9,798 nucleotides of DNA, from contig JACPWV010000074.1 of NCBI GenBank assembly GCA_016196905.1, forward strand, positions 1 through 9,798, in the 5' to 3' direction. The notes under the pieces were generated by a model. That model did not search any database and was not told where the DNA came from. It saw only the letters and a list, made by a program, of their open reading frames with translations. Made by a program: the position numbers and the translations under genes. Source of the DNA: Chloroflexota bacterium (GTDB lineage: Bacteria; Chloroflexota; Anaerolineae; UBA7937; JACPPX01). This document shows, one piece after another, positions 1 through 6,350 of this stretch. The stretch's first letter is position 1. Every line of letters begins with the position of its first letter.

Positions 1-1
1 C

Positions 2-541
2 GCCCTGGAGCTCTTGTGGTTCGTGCTCATCGCGGTGTTCGCCCTGATCGGGGTGGTGCGGGGCTATCCCAAGGAGTTGGGGGCCACCGCCAGCATCCTG
101 GTGGGCATGCTGGTGCTGACCGAGTGGGGCGAGGACATCCTCAACTCCCTGGATTTGGCTTTGGGCGCCGCGGCGGGGCTCTCTTTTCTAGCCAGCCCCT
201 ACGCCCATTTCGTGCAGGCGCTGTTCTACATCGGCTTCTTTGTGGCGATGGTATTTCTGGCCTACCACGGAGAGACCCTGGCCTTCCGCGGCTACCCGCC
301 CCCTGGGTTGCCGGGGGTGGCCCTCAACGCCCTCAATGGCGCGGTCAACGGCTACCTGGTGGCGGGCAGCGTTTGGTACTACCTGGACCGTTTCGATTAT
401 CCCCTCCGCCTCTTCGGCCTCTTCTCCCCTCCTCTCACCGACCTGGCCCAGAGGCTTCTGCCCTTCTTGCCGGTGCCTATCCTACAACCCTATTTGCTGT
501 TGTTCATCGCCTTTATTTTCTTGATGCGCGTTCTGCGATGA
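2..541 (+). CDS. CvpA-like integral membrane protein, 5' end outside the window
   Basis: The frame is open from base 2 and ends at TGA 539-541, so the N-terminus is probably cut by the left edge; the first start-type codon in view is TTG at 14. About 180 residues are visible, very hydrophobic, with roughly five likely membrane segments: near the start (WFVLIAVFALIGVV), after RGYPKELG, around FYIGFFVAMVFLA, around NGYLVAGSVWYYL, and at the C-terminus (LLLFIAFIFLMRVL). The first segment followed by RGYPKELGA and a second glycine-containing segment resembles the N-terminus of CvpA/colicin V production family proteins, so only a few residues may be missing. The family lies in the inner membrane and its role is poorly defined. 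The stop overlaps the murC start (ATGA), implying co-transcription and translational coupling with murC. The family call rests on pattern alone; a generic membrane protein is possible. Confidence 0.6.
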   Translation, partial: ALELLWFVLIAVFALIGVVRGYPKELGATASILVGMLVLTEWGEDILNSLDLALGAAAGLSFLASPYAHFVQALFYIGFFVAMVFLAYHGETLAFRGYPPPGLPGVALNALNGAVNGYLVAGSVWYYLDRFDYPLRLFGLFSPPLTDLAQRLLPFLPVPILQPYLLLFIAFIFLMRVLR

Positions 542-1704
542 GTGAGCCCAGACATGTCCTGGCGAACGCAAAGCATATTCACATCATCGGCATCGGAGGC
601 GTGGGGATGAGCGGCGTGGCCAAGCTTCTACTTGAAAAAGGACACCGGATCTCCGGGTCCGACCTCAGCCCCTCCCCGCTCACTGAGGCACTCCATCAAC
701 ACGGCGCTACCATCCACAGCGGTCACGCCGCCTCCCACGTCGCCGAGGCCGATCTGGTCCTGGTCTCGACGGCGGTCCCCCCCGATAACCCCGAGTTGGT
801 GGAGGCCCGCGCGCGCTCCATTCCCGTCTTGGAGCGCCGGGAACTCCTCGCCGAGCTTACCGCGGGGGCCCAGGTCATCGCCGTGGCGGGCACCCACGGG
901 AAGACCACCACCAGCGCGCTACTGGCCCTCATCCTGGAACGGGCCGATCGAAGCCCCACGGTGCTGGTGGGCGGGGTCATCCCCGAGCGGGGCACCAACG
1001 CCTGGGCCGGGCGTGGGGAGCAGTGGGTGGTGGAGGCCGACGAGTACAAGCAAGCCTTCCTCGGCCTGACCCCGCGCGTGGCGGTGGTGACCAACATCGA
1101 GTTGGATCACCCCGATGTCTTCCGCGATTTCGAGGACGTCTTAGCTGCCTTCCGTGAGTTCGCGCGCCGTGTCCCGGCCGAGGGAACCTTGGTCCTGTGT
1201 GCCGATGATCCCGGCGCCATGGCGCTGCGCAACGAGCTAACCAATGGGCGGGGCATCCTCACCTACGGTTTTTCTCAAGATGCGGATTGGCGCGCCTTCG
1301 GGCTGCGCCCCCATCCGGGGGGCGGGACCGACTTCCAGGTGGCTTTCCAACAGCGCGCGCGAGGCCGCTTCAGCCTGCGCCTGCCCGGGGAACACAACGT
1401 GCAGAACTCCATGGCCGCCTTGGCCGTCGCCCACGAGTTGCACATCGATTTAGATCTGGCACGTCAGGTGCTGGCTGAGTTCGGCGGGGTGGCCCGGCGC
1501 TTCCAGGTGCTGGGCGAGGTGGCCGGCATCGCCATAGTGGACGACTACGCCCACCATCCCAGCGAGATTCGAGCCACCTTGGCCGCAGCCCGTCAACGCT
1601 ACCCGGGCCGTCGCCTATGGGCCCTCTTCCAACCCCATACCTTCACCCGGACCAAGGCTCTGCTGAGAGAGTTCGCCCAGGCGCTGGCGAGCGCCGGTTC
1701 ATAG
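538..1704 (+). CDS. murC: UDP-N-acetylmuramate--L-alanine ligase MurC, C-terminally truncated
   Basis: MurC uses ATP to add L-alanine to UDP-MurNAc, the first step of the peptidoglycan peptide, in the cytoplasm. The start is ATG 538, overlapping the upstream stop as ATGA; 388 residues. Visible in order: the N-terminal UDP-binding domain with IIGIGGVGMSG, the Mur ligase P-loop GTHGKTTT (about residues 118-125), a central-domain acidic motif VEADEY, NIELDHPD, the EHNVQN motif, the C-terminal domain motif DDYAHHP (335-341) and FQPHTFTRT (364-372). The protein stops about 16 residues later at TAG 1702-1704. Family members are usually around 450-490 residues and continue for roughly 80-100 more, covering the rest of the amino-acid-binding domain. 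As written the enzyme is probably inactive. The break could be a real deletion or an assembly error. Identity is certain; the 3' end is doubtful. Confidence 0.9.
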   Translation: MSEPRHVLANAKHIHIIGIGGVGMSGVAKLLLEKGHRISGSDLSPSPLTEALHQHGATIHSGHAASHVAEADLVLVSTAVPPDNPELVEARARSIPVLERRELLAELTAGAQVIAVAGTHGKTTTSALLALILERADRSPTVLVGGVIPERGTNAWAGRGEQWVVEADEYKQAFLGLTPRVAVVTNIELDHPDVFRDFEDVLAAFREFARRVPAEGTLVLCADDPGAMALRNELTNGRGILTYGFSQDADWRAFGLRPHPGGGTDFQVAFQQRARGRFSLRLPGEHNVQNSMAALAVAHELHIDLDLARQVLAEFGGVARRFQVLGEVAGIAIVDDYAHHPSEIRATLAAARQRYPGRRLWALFQPHTFTRTKALLREFAQALASAGS

Positions 1705-2630
1705 CCCGCACCCAGGCCGCCGGCCTGGGTGGCCAGCTCCTCCGCGATGAGCCGCTGTCTCGGCATTGTTCCTATCGCCTGGGCGGGCCGGTCGACTTGT
1801 ATGTGAGCGTGACTAAAGAGGAGGACTTGATCGCTTGGGTGCGCCAGGCGCAGACCCTGGGTTATCCCTGGCGGGTGCTGGGGGGCGGCACCAACATCCT
1901 GGTGGCCGACGTGGGAGTGCGGGGGTTGGTCATTGAAAACCGGTGCCGCGGGCACCAATTGCGCGAAGAACAAACCCTGTCCGTATCCGCGGGTGTCTCC
2001 TTCGCCGGGCTGGCCCGCAGAATGGCCCGGGATGGATACCAAGGGCTGGAATGGGCCTCGGGCATCCCGGGCACGTTGGGGGGGGCGGTGGTGAACAACG
2101 CCGGGGCCTACGGGGGGTCGGTGGCCGATGTCCTGCGGCGCGTCCGGCTGCTGGAGGTGGAGGGAACCATAAAAGGGCGCGAAGCAACAGCGGCGGAACT
2201 TGGCTTTGGATATCGCACCAGCCTGCTCAAGACCCGTCGCGCCGGGGTGGTGCTCAGCGCCGAGTTCGCCGTGGGTCGTCAAGATCCAAAAATTCTCTCG
2301 GCGCGGGTGGAGCGGCTGGATGAGCATCGGCGGCGCACCCAGCCGCGCGAGCCCAGCGCCGGCTCCGTATTCAAAAACCCTCCTGGGGATTACGCGGGGC
2401 GCCTGATCGAGGCGGCTGGGCTGAAAGGCGAGCGCCTGGGCGGGGCCCAGATCTCCGCTCTGCACGCCAACTATTTCATCAACGCGCATCAGGCCACCGC
2501 CCTGGAGGTGGCCCAGCTGATCCAGCGGGCCCGCGATGCGGTCTGGCAGAAATTTCGAGCCCGACTCGACCTGGAGATCGAGCTGATCGGTGAGTGGGAT
2601 GAGTCTATTCGCCTGGCGCTGGTCAATTGA
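1617..2630 (+). CDS. murB: UDP-N-acetylenolpyruvoylglucosamine reductase MurB, abnormal 5' end
   Basis: MurB is a cytoplasmic FAD enzyme that reduces UDP-GlcNAc-enolpyruvate to UDP-MurNAc with NADPH, just before MurC. Recognisable MurB begins around base 1730 with LLRDEPLSRH and YRLGGPVDLYV. FAD-binding GGGTNILV, GIPGTLGGAVVNNAGAYGG, GFGYRTSLL, SAGSVFKNP (catalytic serine probably residue 250 counted from ATG 1617), HANYFINAHQATA and a terminal LEIELIG with a conserved glutamate follow. The only ATG/GTG/TTG in frame before YRLGG is ATG 1617, which lies inside the FQPH-coding part of murC, has no visible Shine-Dalgarno and would add about 35 residues unlike MurB. The frame is -1 relative to murC. 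The native start has therefore probably been lost together with the murC 3' end. TGA 2628-2630 leaves 19 bases before ftsQ. Function is sure; the start is not. Confidence 0.88.
   Translation: MGPLPTPYLHPDQGSAERVRPGAGERRFIARTQAAGLGGQLLRDEPLSRHCSYRLGGPVDLYVSVTKEEDLIAWVRQAQTLGYPWRVLGGGTNILVADVGVRGLVIENRCRGHQLREEQTLSVSAGVSFAGLARRMARDGYQGLEWASGIPGTLGGAVVNNAGAYGGSVADVLRRVRLLEVEGTIKGREATAAELGFGYRTSLLKTRRAGVVLSAEFAVGRQDPKILSARVERLDEHRRRTQPREPSAGSVFKNPPGDYAGRLIEAAGLKGERLGGAQISALHANYFINAHQATALEVAQLIQRARDAVWQKFRARLDLEIELIGEWDESIRLALVN
1709..1731 (+). repeat. Perfect 10-bp inverted repeat at the murC-murB junction
   Basis: Arms 1709-1718 (CACCCAGGCC) and 1722-1731 (GGCCTGGGTG) pair perfectly around a GCC loop, starting 5 bases after the murC stop. 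There is no T-run after it, so it is not a typical intrinsic terminator. It is also translated in the MurB frame (around TQAAGLGG). Such a compact GC hairpin can block polymerases, which is relevant to whether the odd junction is real or artefactual. Confidence 0.7.
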
Positions 2631-2649
2631 TCGACAAGGGTATGCAGGG

Positions 2650-3459
2650 ATGGAAACCTGGCTGAAAGGTAGACTGGCGCCTCAGAGACAGCGACGCAGA
2701 TCGCACTCGGCGCGACCGCGCTCCATGGTGCGGCGCCGCGGGGCGTGGCGGCGAGAGCTGCCTGGCCGGCTGCCCGGCTTGACCTTGGCCATCGCCTCCG
2801 GGGCCCTTCTGGGCTATCTCTTGGCGGCCGATGATTTCTATGTTTTCGAGCCGCGGGTGGAGGGCAACCAGGTCATTCCCACCGAGCAGATCCTGGGCAT
2901 CAGCCAGATACAGGGCTACCACATCTTCTTCATCGACCCGCAGAAGGTAGCCCTAGCCGTGGCGGCGCTCCCGGATGTGGCCCAGGTGCAGGTGAGCTAT
3001 CGACTCCCCCATCATCTCACCATCCGCGTCCAAGAACGGGAAGGCGTCCTCACCTGGCAGGTGGGGGATCAGCGCTTCGCCGTGGATGCTGCCGGCACCC
3101 TCCTCTCCCCGCGCCAGGAGACGACCCTACCCGTCACCATCCAAGACCGCGATGCAGCCACCGCGGGGGGACTAAAACCAGGCCAGCGGGTCGCGGAGCG
3201 TGCCGAGGCGGTGGCCGCCGCGCGCACCTATGCGGGCTTGCTGGGCCAGGTGGACACCTTTGAGTATGCACAGGCGGAGGGGCTGAGCACGCGGGTAGAT
3301 GGACACCGAGTCATCCTGGGGGACGCCCAAGCGGCTGAGGCCAAGATCACGCTGTTGCGCACGCTGCTGGAGCGCTTGGCCGAGAAGGGGATCGTCGGTG
3401 CCCAGATCGATGTGCGGTATCAAACGCCCTACTATCGCCTGGGCGTGGAGGACGCCTAG
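2650..3459 (+). CDS. ftsQ: Cell division protein FtsQ (POTRA domain)
   Basis: FtsQ (DivIB) is a bitopic membrane protein that recruits the FtsB/FtsL and FtsW/FtsI part of the divisome; its periplasmic POTRA domain makes the contacts. From ATG 2650 the product has 269 residues: a strongly basic cytoplasmic tail (RQRRR, MVRRR and RR clusters, residues 13-35), one membrane segment (about 44-60), a POTRA domain starting at FYVFEPRVEGN (about 63) and running through LPHHLTIRVQERE, then a beta domain with GDQRFAVDAAGTLL and a C-terminal part ending near residue 269. ATG 2650 is chosen because AAGGG at 2636-2640 lies 9 bases upstream; GTG 2590 and ATG 2599 are alternative starts that would overlap murB and have weaker binding sites. 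It sits between murB and ftsA; ddl, often found here in other dcw clusters, is absent. Family identity is firm, the start less so. Confidence 0.87.
   Translation: METWLKGRLAPQRQRRRSHSARPRSMVRRRGAWRRELPGRLPGLTLAIASGALLGYLLAADDFYVFEPRVEGNQVIPTEQILGISQIQGYHIFFIDPQKVALAVAALPDVAQVQVSYRLPHHLTIRVQEREGVLTWQVGDQRFAVDAAGTLLSPRQETTLPVTIQDRDAATAGGLKPGQRVAERAEAVAAARTYAGLLGQVDTFEYAQAEGLSTRVDGHRVILGDAQAAEAKITLLRTLLERLAEKGIVGAQIDVRYQTPYYRLGVEDA
3447..3451 (+). promoter_or_regulatory. Ribosome binding site of ftsA inside ftsQ
   Basis: GGAGG lies 8 bases before ATG 3460 and within the last codons of ftsQ. The ftsQ stop TAG (3457-3459) directly abuts the ftsA ATG, so the two genes are expected to be translationally coupled. 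Confidence 0.6.
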
Positions 3460-4689
3460 ATGGACCAGACGCTGGTGGCTCTGGACGTGGGCACCACCAA
3501 GATCTGCACCCTGGTGGCTGAGGTGGAGGAGGGGGCCCTGCGCATCGTGGGCGCGGGAATCGCCCCCTCGCGTGGGATGCGCAAGGGGGTGGTGGTCAAT
3601 CTGGACGAGGCCCAGGCCGCCATGGCTGCCTCGGTGAGGCGAGCTGAGGAGATCTCCGGATATAAGATCGAACGGGCCTTCGTGGGCTCTTCCGGCGCTC
3701 ACATCTCCTCCCTCAACAGCCGTGGCGTGGCGGCCATCGCGCGCAGCTCGCGGGGGGTGACTCAAGAGGATATGGACCGAGCCATGGAGGCCGCTCAGGC
3801 CGTCTCCATCCCCCATCACAGAGAGATCATCCACGCCATCCCCCGCGGCTACACCGTAGACGGCCAGGATGGCATTCGCAGCCCTCTGGGCTTGCAGGGA
3901 TATCGCTTGGAGGTGGAGGCCCACTTGGTCACCGGCGCGGTGGCGCCCCTGCATAACTTGATCAAATGCGTGGAGGCGGCGGGGGTGGAGGCCACCGACC
4001 TGGTGCTGGAGCCCATCGCGGCGGGTGAGGCGGTGCTCAGCCCGGCGGAGAAGGAGATGGGGGTGGTCCTGGCGGACATCGGTGGGGGGACCACCGACGT
4101 GGCCATCTTCATCGAGGGCAGCGTGTGGCACACCTCCATCCTAGCCGTGAGCGGGAACCACCTGACCAATGACATCGCCGTGGGGCTGCGCACCCCCTTC
4201 GCCACGGCGGAGGAGATCAAACTGCGCCACGGCCACGCCCTCCCCGAGTCGATAACCCCGGAGGAATCCATCGACGTGGCGGCTTTCGGCGAGGCCGGGC
4301 GAAAACCCGTATCCCGTCGCTGGTTATCTCAAATCATCGAGGCGCGGGTGGAGGAGATTTTTGCTTTGATCCTCAAGGAGATCAAGCGCTCCGGCTACGA
4401 CGGTTTATTGCCGGCGGGGGTGGTGCTGTGCGGCGGGAGCGCCCTGTTGACCGGCCTGCGCGAATACACCAGTCGCGCTCTGGACATGCCTGCCCGCATC
4501 GGGCGGCCACGGGAAGTGGAGGGCCTGGTGGACATGATCGGGAGTCCCGCTTACGCCACCAGCGTGGGCCTGCTGCTGTGGGGGATGCGGCGCTCCCAGG
4601 AGCCCGCCCCAGGCGGGCGGGTTCTCTCCCGCTCGCACAGCATGCCCAAGCGATTGCAGGGCTGGTTGCGGGCCCTCCTGCCCGGGTGA
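3460..4689 (+). CDS. ftsA: Cell division protein FtsA, actin-like FtsZ membrane anchor
   Basis: FtsA is an actin-fold ATPase that binds the FtsZ C-terminal tail and holds the Z ring at the membrane. The product has 409 residues, normal for the family. Seen in order: phosphate-1 motif ALDVGTTK (residues 7-14), the 1C subdomain with KGVVVNLDEA and GSSGAHISS, HAIPRGYTVDG and PLGLQG, phosphate-2 motif DIGGGTTD (206-213), SGNHLTNDIA, and adenosine motif GGSALLTG (325-332). The last 13 residues (KRLQGWLRALLPG, 397-409) form a short basic-hydrophobic helix after a variable linker, matching the FtsA membrane-targeting amphipathic helix. The gene starts immediately after the ftsQ stop. All core motifs are intact. 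The 224-base gap to ftsZ is longer than the other gaps in this cluster and may hold separate control of ftsZ. Confidence 0.96.
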   Translation: MDQTLVALDVGTTKICTLVAEVEEGALRIVGAGIAPSRGMRKGVVVNLDEAQAAMAASVRRAEEISGYKIERAFVGSSGAHISSLNSRGVAAIARSSRGVTQEDMDRAMEAAQAVSIPHHREIIHAIPRGYTVDGQDGIRSPLGLQGYRLEVEAHLVTGAVAPLHNLIKCVEAAGVEATDLVLEPIAAGEAVLSPAEKEMGVVLADIGGGTTDVAIFIEGSVWHTSILAVSGNHLTNDIAVGLRTPFATAEEIKLRHGHALPESITPEESIDVAAFGEAGRKPVSRRWLSQIIEARVEEIFALILKEIKRSGYDGLLPAGVVLCGGSALLTGLREYTSRALDMPARIGRPREVEGLVDMIGSPAYATSVGLLLWGMRRSQEPAPGGRVLSRSHSMPKRLQGWLRALLPG

Positions 4690-4694
4690 GGAGG
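4690..4694 (+). promoter_or_regulatory. Strong Shine-Dalgarno directly after the ftsA stop
   Basis: GGAGG follows the ftsA TGA (4687-4689) and lies 9 bases before ATG 4704, an ideal spacing. There is no known gene at that ATG, only a 26-codon ORF, so this site either serves a small peptide or is a remnant of an earlier arrangement. Confidence 0.45.
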
Positions 4695-4703
4695 CGTTGA
4701 GTG

Positions 4704-4784
4704 ATGAGTCATTCAGTCCCAGAGCCCATCGAACTGGGGTCGATGCGCCCCAACGTGGGGTGGCGATCTCATTCATCCGATTAA
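4704..4784 (+). CDS. Possible 26-residue small ORF between ftsA and ftsZ
   Basis: ATG 4704 to TAA 4782-4784 encodes a 26-residue peptide starting MSHSVPEPIELG and ending WRSHSSD. The support is the well-placed GGAGG 9 bases upstream and the position inside the ftsA-ftsZ gap, where ribosomes leaving ftsA could reinitiate. The first residues (MSH..PE) resemble the FtsZ start (MSHLPE), which could mean a relic of an earlier ftsZ start or pure chance. There is no membrane segment or known motif. A 6-bp inverted repeat and the CCCCA-ACG-TGGGG hairpin lie within it, so the stretch could instead be regulatory RNA. I do not recognise it; expression is unproven. Confidence 0.25.
   Translation: MSHSVPEPIELGSMRPNVGWRSHSSD
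4727..4760 (+). repeat. Inverted repeats in the ftsA-ftsZ gap
   Basis: CATCGA (4727-4732) and TCGATG (4740-4745) form a perfect 6-bp inverted repeat with a 7-base spacer. Just after it, CCCCA (4748-4752) and TGGGG (4756-4760) form a 5-bp hairpin with an ACG loop. Either could be an operator or leader structure for ftsZ; both are short enough to arise by chance in GC-rich DNA. Confidence 0.3.
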
Positions 4785-4795
4785 CCGACCGATCC

Positions 4796-4826
4796 TTCAA
4801 CCCAGGATCCGCTCGACGAATATATC
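4796..4826 (+). promoter_or_regulatory. Weak candidate promoter upstream of ftsZ
   Basis: TATATC at 4821-4826, within an AT-rich AATATAT run, resembles a -10 element; TTCAAC at 4796-4801 is a poor -35 at a spacing of 19. GATCCT (4791-4796) and AGGATC (4804-4809) form a small inverted repeat overlapping it. The transcript would start about 80 bases before ftsZ. The long gap suggests ftsZ may have its own promoter, but the match is poor. Confidence 0.22.
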
Positions 4827-4897
4827 CGCTCTTCGCAGGAGCCCAGAGCCATGGCCGAGCTGAACAGCGCAGCCCATCTTCAATTCTCTAAGACACG

Positions 4898-4904
4898 AAA
4901 GGAG
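4898..4904 (+). promoter_or_regulatory. Ribosome binding site of ftsZ
   Basis: AAAGGAG with 9 bases to ATG 4914. This site decides the ftsZ start against the in-frame upstream ATG at 4851, which would add 21 residues not seen in the family and has no comparable site. Confidence 0.75.
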
Positions 4905-4913
4905 AAACGCCCG

Positions 4914-5975
4914 ATGAGCCACTTGCCGGAGGTCAAGAGCTTTGCCCAGATCAAGGTGATCGGGGTGGGCGGCGGTGGCGGCAACGCGGTCAACCGCATG
5001 ATCGAGTCCAGCCTGCAGGGAGTGGAGTTCATCTCCATCAACACCGATGCCCAAGCACTGCTCCTTTCCCACGCGCCCATCCAGCTGCGCATCGGGGAGA
5101 AGCTGACCCGCGGGCTGGGGGCCGGCGGGGATCCCCACATCGGCGCCAAGGCCGCCGAGGAAAGCAAAGAGGCGCTGCGCGAGGCGGTGCAGGGCGCGGA
5201 CATGGCATTTGTCACTGCCGGCATGGGCGGGGGCACCGGGACGGGGGCCGCGCCGACCGTGGCCCGCCTGGCCAAGGAGACCGGCGCGCTCACCATCGGG
5301 GTGGTGACCAAGCCCTTCGCCTTCGAGGGGATGCGCCGGCGCCAAGTGGCGGAGGAGGGGGTGTCGCGACTTCAAGAGGCGGTGGATACCCTGATCGTCA
5401 TCCCCAACGATCGCCTTCTGGAGATGGTGGACAAGAAGGCCTCGCTGCAAGCCGCCTTCTCCTTGGCGGATGACGTGCTGCACCAGGGCATCCAAGGGAT
5501 CTCCGAGCTGATCACCGTGCCCGGACTGATCAACCTCGATTTTGCCGACGTGCGCGCCATCATGTCCGAGGGCGGCGCGGCCTTGATGGCGGTGGGGCGT
5601 GGCAGCGGGGAGACCCGCGCGGCGGACGCCGCCCAAGCCGCGGTGGCCAGCCCGCTTTTGGAGGTGACTATCAACGGTGCCACCGGAGTCCTCTTCAACG
5701 TGACGGGCGGCCCGGATCTGGCCCTCTTCGAGGTCTACCAGGCCGCGGAGATCATCCGCGAGATGGCTCACCCCGATGTGAACCTGATCTTCGGCGCGGT
5801 GATCGATCCCAACCTGCACGGCGAGGTGCACATCACCGTGATCGCCACCGGCTTCGAGACCAACGGCAGGCGCGAAAAGGAGTCTAGGAAAGCGGCCAGC
5901 GGCGGAGTCCAGGAATACCTGCCCGCCTTTAGCGGGGACGATCTGGATATCCCCGCCTTCCTCCGCCGAGGCTAG
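4914..5975 (+). CDS. ftsZ: Cell division protein FtsZ, tubulin-like GTPase
   Basis: FtsZ polymerises with GTP into the cytoplasmic ring that organises septum synthesis. From ATG 4914 it has 353 residues, typical though with a short linker. Seen: [13 protein letters not shown] (residues 17-29), NTDAQAL, the tubulin/FtsZ signature GMGGGTGTG (103-111), [18 protein letters not shown], the catalytic T7 loop NLDFADV (207-213), [10 protein letters not shown], the C-terminal domain with NVTGG and [10 protein letters not shown], a linker of about 25 residues and the conserved tail [12 protein letters not shown] (342-353). That tail is the usual FtsA-binding peptide, consistent with the intact ftsA upstream. 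All GTPase and polymerisation motifs look complete. The stop is followed by a 448-base gene-free stretch that probably ends the cluster transcript. Confidence 0.97.
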   Translation: MSHLPEVKSFAQIKVIGVGGGGGNAVNRMIESSLQGVEFISINTDAQALLLSHAPIQLRIGEKLTRGLGAGGDPHIGAKAAEESKEALREAVQGADMAFVTAGMGGGTGTGAAPTVARLAKETGALTIGVVTKPFAFEGMRRRQVAEEGVSRLQEAVDTLIVIPNDRLLEMVDKKASLQAAFSLADDVLHQGIQGISELITVPGLINLDFADVRAIMSEGGAALMAVGRGSGETRAADAAQAAVASPLLEVTINGATGVLFNVTGGPDLALFEVYQAAEIIREMAHPDVNLIFGAVIDPNLHGEVHITVIATGFETNGRREKESRKAASGGVQEYLPAFSGDDLDIPAFLRRG

Positions 5976-5976
5976 A

Positions 5977-6012
5977 TACGCATCGAATCGAGACAGGTAC
6001 GCGTCGCATCGA
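5977..6012 (+). repeat. Two 15-base imperfect direct repeats after ftsZ
   Basis: Bases 5977-5991 and 5998-6012 match at 13 of 15 positions (TACGC.TCG.ATCGA). Their starts are 21 bases apart, about two helical turns, so a protein could contact both on one DNA face. Each copy contains CGCATCGA or a near version; its reverse complement TCGATGCG also occurs at 4740-4747 before ftsZ. The role is unknown; chance is possible. Confidence 0.4.
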
Positions 6013-6076
6013 CAATTTAACACTGGAAAGCACTACTCTTAGATGGGCCCTGTCGTGTAGACACATTCTTCCCGCG

Positions 6077-6160
6077 CCGAGGGTTGGGAGGCGGCGGGTT
6101 CACTCGCTCGCCCATGTCCCCCATGCTAGCGTCCCCGCCTTGCCCGCCGCCTCCCCTCGG
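6077..6160 (+). repeat. Large GC-rich inverted repeat, possible ftsZ-cluster terminator or structured RNA
   Basis: A perfect 13-bp stem joins 6086-6098 (GGGAGGCGGCGGG) to 6143-6155 (CCCGCCGCCTCCC). An outer 5-bp stem CCGAG (6077-6081) / CTCGG (6156-6160) extends it across a 4-base one-sided bulge. The loop is 44 bases and can itself pair weakly (CGCT/AGCG and CATG/CATG). Only TTT follows the right arm, so it is not a textbook intrinsic terminator. It may stop or stabilise the ftsZ transcript, or belong to a structured RNA. Confidence 0.6.
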
Positions 6161-6282
6161 GTTTCACAGGCTAATTCAGACCTATAGGGCACTATGTAAA
6201 GCCCAACCAGCGACTATCTCTTCTCATTCCAACTATGCGAATGTGGAGTTTGTTTTCGGTCAAATTTTAAAGTTTTACCCCC

Positions 6283-6311
6283 TTGCGCGAGGCTCTCATT
6301 TGTGCTAATAT
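6283..6311 (+). promoter_or_regulatory. Sigma70-type promoter for nrdR with extended -10
   Basis: TTGCGC (6283-6288), a 17-base spacer and TAATAT (6306-6311) form a good -35/-10 pair. TG at 6303-6304 gives an extended -10 (TGCTAATAT). The promoter lies at the end of an AT-rich island in otherwise GC-rich DNA. Transcription would begin near 6318, leaving a leader of about 105 bases before the nrdR ATG. Confidence 0.55.
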
Positions 6312-6350
6312 ATCTCCGCGCCTACACAAGATAGAGGATATCAAGGGCCA

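Noticed and set aside
16..537. Upstream extension of murC to base 16
   Set aside because: The extension is Gly/Arg/Pro-rich, overlaps the membrane protein in another frame, and MurC homology starts just after ATG 538, which overlaps the upstream stop in the usual coupled way.
1680..1710. Programmed -1 frameshift joining MurC and MurB
   Set aside because: No X-XXY-YYZ slippery heptamer is seen near the murC stop, and a frameshift would not restore the missing MurC C-terminal domain.
1599..2489. A 296-codon minus-strand frame across the murC-murB junction
   Set aside because: It would explain neither gene; composition is typical of an antisense GC-rich shadow, and the + strand shows conserved MurB throughout.
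3172..4131. A 319-codon minus-strand frame over ftsQ and ftsA
   Set aside because: Antisense shadow across two certain genes, His- and Arg-rich with no motif.
4797..6023. A 408-codon open frame on the minus strand covering ftsZ
   Set aside because: It is the antisense shadow of ftsZ in GC-rich DNA. The translation is rich in His, Arg, Gly and Asp without family motifs, while the + strand carries unmistakable FtsZ.
6084..6308. A 74-codon + strand frame between ftsZ and nrdR
   Set aside because: It runs through both arms of the inverted repeat and into the nrdR promoter, has no good ribosome binding site and no protein-like motif.
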